Origin: Acanthaster planci
Taxonomy: Eukaryota; Echinodermata; Asteroidea; Valvatida; Acanthasteridae
Length of the DNA stretch: 64,000 bases
Direction of reading: 5' to 3'
NCBI RefSeq assembly: GCF_001949145.1
Contig: NW_019091425.1
Location: forward strand, 344,575-408,574
The notes beneath the pieces were generated by a model. It was not told where the DNA came from. It was given only the letters and a program-made list of their open reading frames with translations, and made no database searches. A program made the translations under genes and the position numbers. Below are positions 61,201 to 64,000 of this stretch, piece after piece; the stretch's first letter is position 1; every line of letters begins with the position of its first letter.

Positions 61201-63390
61201 CCTCCAGATCTTGTAGTTGAGTCTGTCAGTACTCCTTCATGAACATTTACATTTGGATACACCTTGGACTCGCTTGCATTGTACTCTACATAGATATTAT
61301 GTCCATGCTGGTCTAGAAGAAATAATGCACACGTTTGCATGCACATTTATCTTCCACTGTTAACTTGGTCAGAATGAAGGGGCATAGGCTGGGAGGTAAC
61401 TGCTGTACTTTTTTCTTAGCACTGTTGGTCGAGCATTTTCCCCTGAAATTTGAGGAAGAATAGGAAGTGGGTATCCTATTGAAGTAAAATGGGCACCCAG
61501 GTGTAGAAGAAACCTAACCCCAATTGTAAGAAAAATTAGAAAATATACACTGCAGTTGAAAAATCCATTCCAAATTTCATTGGGTCCTTCCTCACAAGTT
61601 CTTCAAAAACATTTGGAAATGCAACAATAGCACAGCATGAAGCCTGGATTTTATTTAACAGGCTTGCCACAACATGTTTCGAAACCTTGCATTTTCCTTT
61701 GTTACACGCAAATTGCTAATTCCTGGTCCTACAGTTGGGAAATGGTTCCTGACATCGTTAACAACAGTTAAAGTATTGGGTAACCATTTCCGTAGCGCAA
61801 TCCTACTCTCCACTTGTGCCTATGCTTCTTGTGCCAGGCCCTGTTGTTGAGAATATGACAAGATTTATTCTGCAGTGTCTGTGGATAATCAAGTTGTCTT
61901 GAATAGAAATTCATCTTGCTGTGTACTCCCTTGTAACATTGGAAATGCTGTACATATATTCATCTTTTCCACATGCCATACAGCCTTTGAGAATACATGT
62001 ACAATGCAGGTTGAATACAGTAAACACAAAGCATGAATGTATTTTTGTGTTAACTTCCCCTTGTGATGTTTAAACAGTGTATTGCTAGCAATGCTGACAT
62101 TTTTTTCCTGCACCACATGTCAGGTCCATTTAAAAAATTCACATTGAAGTGCTTGCGCATGTAGAACTAAAAAACCCCAGCAGGCTATAAATTGGACTTG
62201 GTGTACTCTCTTACATTAAAAAATCAAGACCTGATTGATGACCTCGATTGATGTTAAGATTTTAAGCATCTCCGCCACACACTGTCCTGTTGCCAGCCTG
62301 GTGCAGATATTAAGTGGAGTTGGATGGAAATGAGCTGTTCTCAGATCGATAGGTCCGTTTTCTGGCTGGCGCGCTCGTAATTTATGAAGTGAGGCGGAAA
62401 ACATCTTCGGAAGATGGGGACACTCATAGCATCCGGCATGAAGCAGTGGAGGTGTGAAAAGTAAACAGACGATGGGACTTGAGATGGAAAGGGGGGACGG
62501 GAATTGGAGGCATTGACATACTCGACTCTTTTTTTTGTGCTTTTAAAAATATACATTTGGATAAATATGAGAGGGTTCCGTTTTTCAAATCTCCCTTTTT
62601 TCCAGATCTCCCTTTTTTTCAGGAATGTTAATCTTGTATGCAAGTAAGGCTTATTAATTTATTCAAATACATTTATTCATGTTTAAGCTTAACTACATGC
62701 ACATGTACCTGTCGGCTCGCAAATCCTTTAAAATCTGACTTCTAGTTTTGAAGTATTTCAGTGGATTAAGGGTTATTCAAATTTAGATGGCCAGTATTAC
62801 TGTATAAGTACATGTACATTGTACACTATTGGCAATATACTACATAGTGTTCCAATTGGGAAGATCCCGTGAAGCTTTCAAATTCATACTCTTAACACTA
62901 GAGCTCAGCCAACTGATTGAATGGTCATGTTTCACGAATGAGTAGTATATCTCCCCTTTTAAAAGAATATCCCAGTGAACTAGTACTCATGTTGCATACA
63001 GTTCAGTGCAGCCAGGATTCTTACCATAGGGGTATGAGTAGAAGAGGGCCGAAAAGCGGGGGGGTACTCAATTTGGGGGAGGGAAACTTTTATTGTTTTC
63101 TTTGTTTCCAAAATTTCCAGAAGGCTGAGGCAGGGGAACATAGCAATTTTCTTTAGGGGGCAGGGGACATTTGTCTTCCCATGTCTTGTCTGTAATTCTG
63201 CTGTGCATTATTTCTTCTGGTGTAATTGTAAGATGGAAAGGGAGAGCATTACAAAAAGTTTGTACTCTCCGAGTCTCAAAATAGACGTCTGTATGCAACT
63301 TTACGAAGTCGCTTCTTGTTCCTGTCTCCTGTGTGTTCTTAGGATTTTTTTCTGCTGGACTAGGTTTGTGTGAGTGCTGATACCGAGTGA
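61201..63390. other. intron-like
   Basis: No exon-like segment. Polypyrimidine-rich text near 62580-62620 and G runs near 63055-63180 are low complexity. Confidence 0.4.
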
Positions 63391-63580
63391 GTGTCAGTGC
63401 AAGTCTATTACACGCTAGCGCGTCGCTAGGCTGCGCCTACCCGGCTGGCCAACCACATTAATGCATGCGAACGGCACGCGTCACATGCATGCATTTTGCC
63501 TTTTCCATCAATGGCGTGTATGCTGCGGAACTGTCGACCGGCGATCTGATCCAAGTATTATCCAGGATTTTACCGTAAAT
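63391..63580. promoter_or_regulatory. CpG-richer island
   Basis: CpG dinucleotides cluster here (CTAGCGCGTCGCTAGG, CGAACGGCACGCG, TGTCGACCGGCGATC) against a CpG-poor background. A basic open stretch follows (about 63580-63668), ending near a GTAATT donor but with no ATG. It could be a promoter with a 5' exon; direction is uncertain. Confidence 0.25.
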
Positions 63581-64000
63581 TGAACAGCATTCCTGAAATT
63601 AAAACGAGCAGGGGAAAGAAGAGAAGTTTGAGGTGGCGACGAGAGGAAGTTTTTGATATTGAGGCTGGTAATTTTTGCATATGTCTTCTGTTATACTTGG
63701 CACTTAGTGTGATTTTCCCACGAATATTCCAGCTTGCACGACAACGCTCAAAAGTTTGTGGCACGAACCATTGTTGCAATAGGGTAGTGTACACGAAAAG
63801 AGGGGCGTCAAAGTAGTGGACTGCGTTTCATTCATAGCTGTGATTATTAACCATGTAGGCCTAGAGCAGTCTTGAGATGCAGGCAGTTGTAAGCTAACTC
63901 TGGAAGTCACGGACAAAAAGGAAAAGGCTATACATATGCACTTTTTTGTGGCCCAATCGTCAAGTAGGCCTAGTCCCATTCTAGGCCCCTTACTGCAGTT
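63581..64000. other. right edge, nothing firm
   Basis: Mixed sequence with TAGGCCTA-type words. No gene supported. Confidence 0.4.

Noticed and set aside
1-64000. Operon, CRISPR, phage or other prokaryotic system
   Set aside because: Split genes, spliceosomal borders, transposon types and the lack of long dense ORFs show animal nuclear DNA.

Overview
The window is animal nuclear DNA, not bacterial. Genes are split by introns with GT/AG borders, most of the sequence is AT-rich and non-coding, and remnants of DNA transposons and inverted-repeat elements are dense. The many TACATGTA and TAGGCCTA words, C-rich dispersed repeats and THAP-type transposon pieces suggest a marine invertebrate, probably a deuterostome such as an echinoderm. 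That placement rests on sequence style and is not proven.

The core is a small gene cluster at 30.7-43 kb. Two nanos genes, both on the minus strand, lie about 2.8 kb apart. Each has the paired CCHC zinc fingers of Nanos and an N-terminal NOT1-interacting-type motif. The distal copy (35423-36040) is one uninterrupted exon. The proximal copy (30720-31346) appears to be exon 2 of a longer gene whose first coding exon is at 32568-32630. Divergent from them on the plus strand is a coiled-coil gene resembling shootin-1 (SHTN1), with exons at 37356-37446, 41800-41934 and about 42802-42933. Its remaining exons were not found; the 21 kb to the window end look like intron. In human, NANOS1 and SHTN1 lie in the same part of chromosome 10q, so this may be ancient linkage.

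The left 0-30 kb has no securely identified gene. Two short minus-strand segments with good splice borders (1022-1159, 1912-1990) and a CpG-rich stretch near 8.6 kb hint at a minus-strand gene. Most of the rest is transposon debris: a fold-back element with THAP sequence in both arms (4601-5316), a 5.8-kb element with about 480-bp inverted termini (11684-17482) carrying a nested TTAA-flanked MITE, a 200-bp tandem repeat with a partial inverted copy (20111-20600), a MITE with a 9-bp target duplication (22302-22442), a broken transposon-type ORF (23098-23443), a 1-kb inverted-repeat element (24705-25676) and a THAP relic (28925-29115).

The right part, apart from the SHTN1-like exons, holds a 1.5-kb TA-flanked element (37944-39420), a hAT-like element (46238-46926), two tandem repeats with about 150-bp period, and several GC-richer islands that may be promoters or enhancers.
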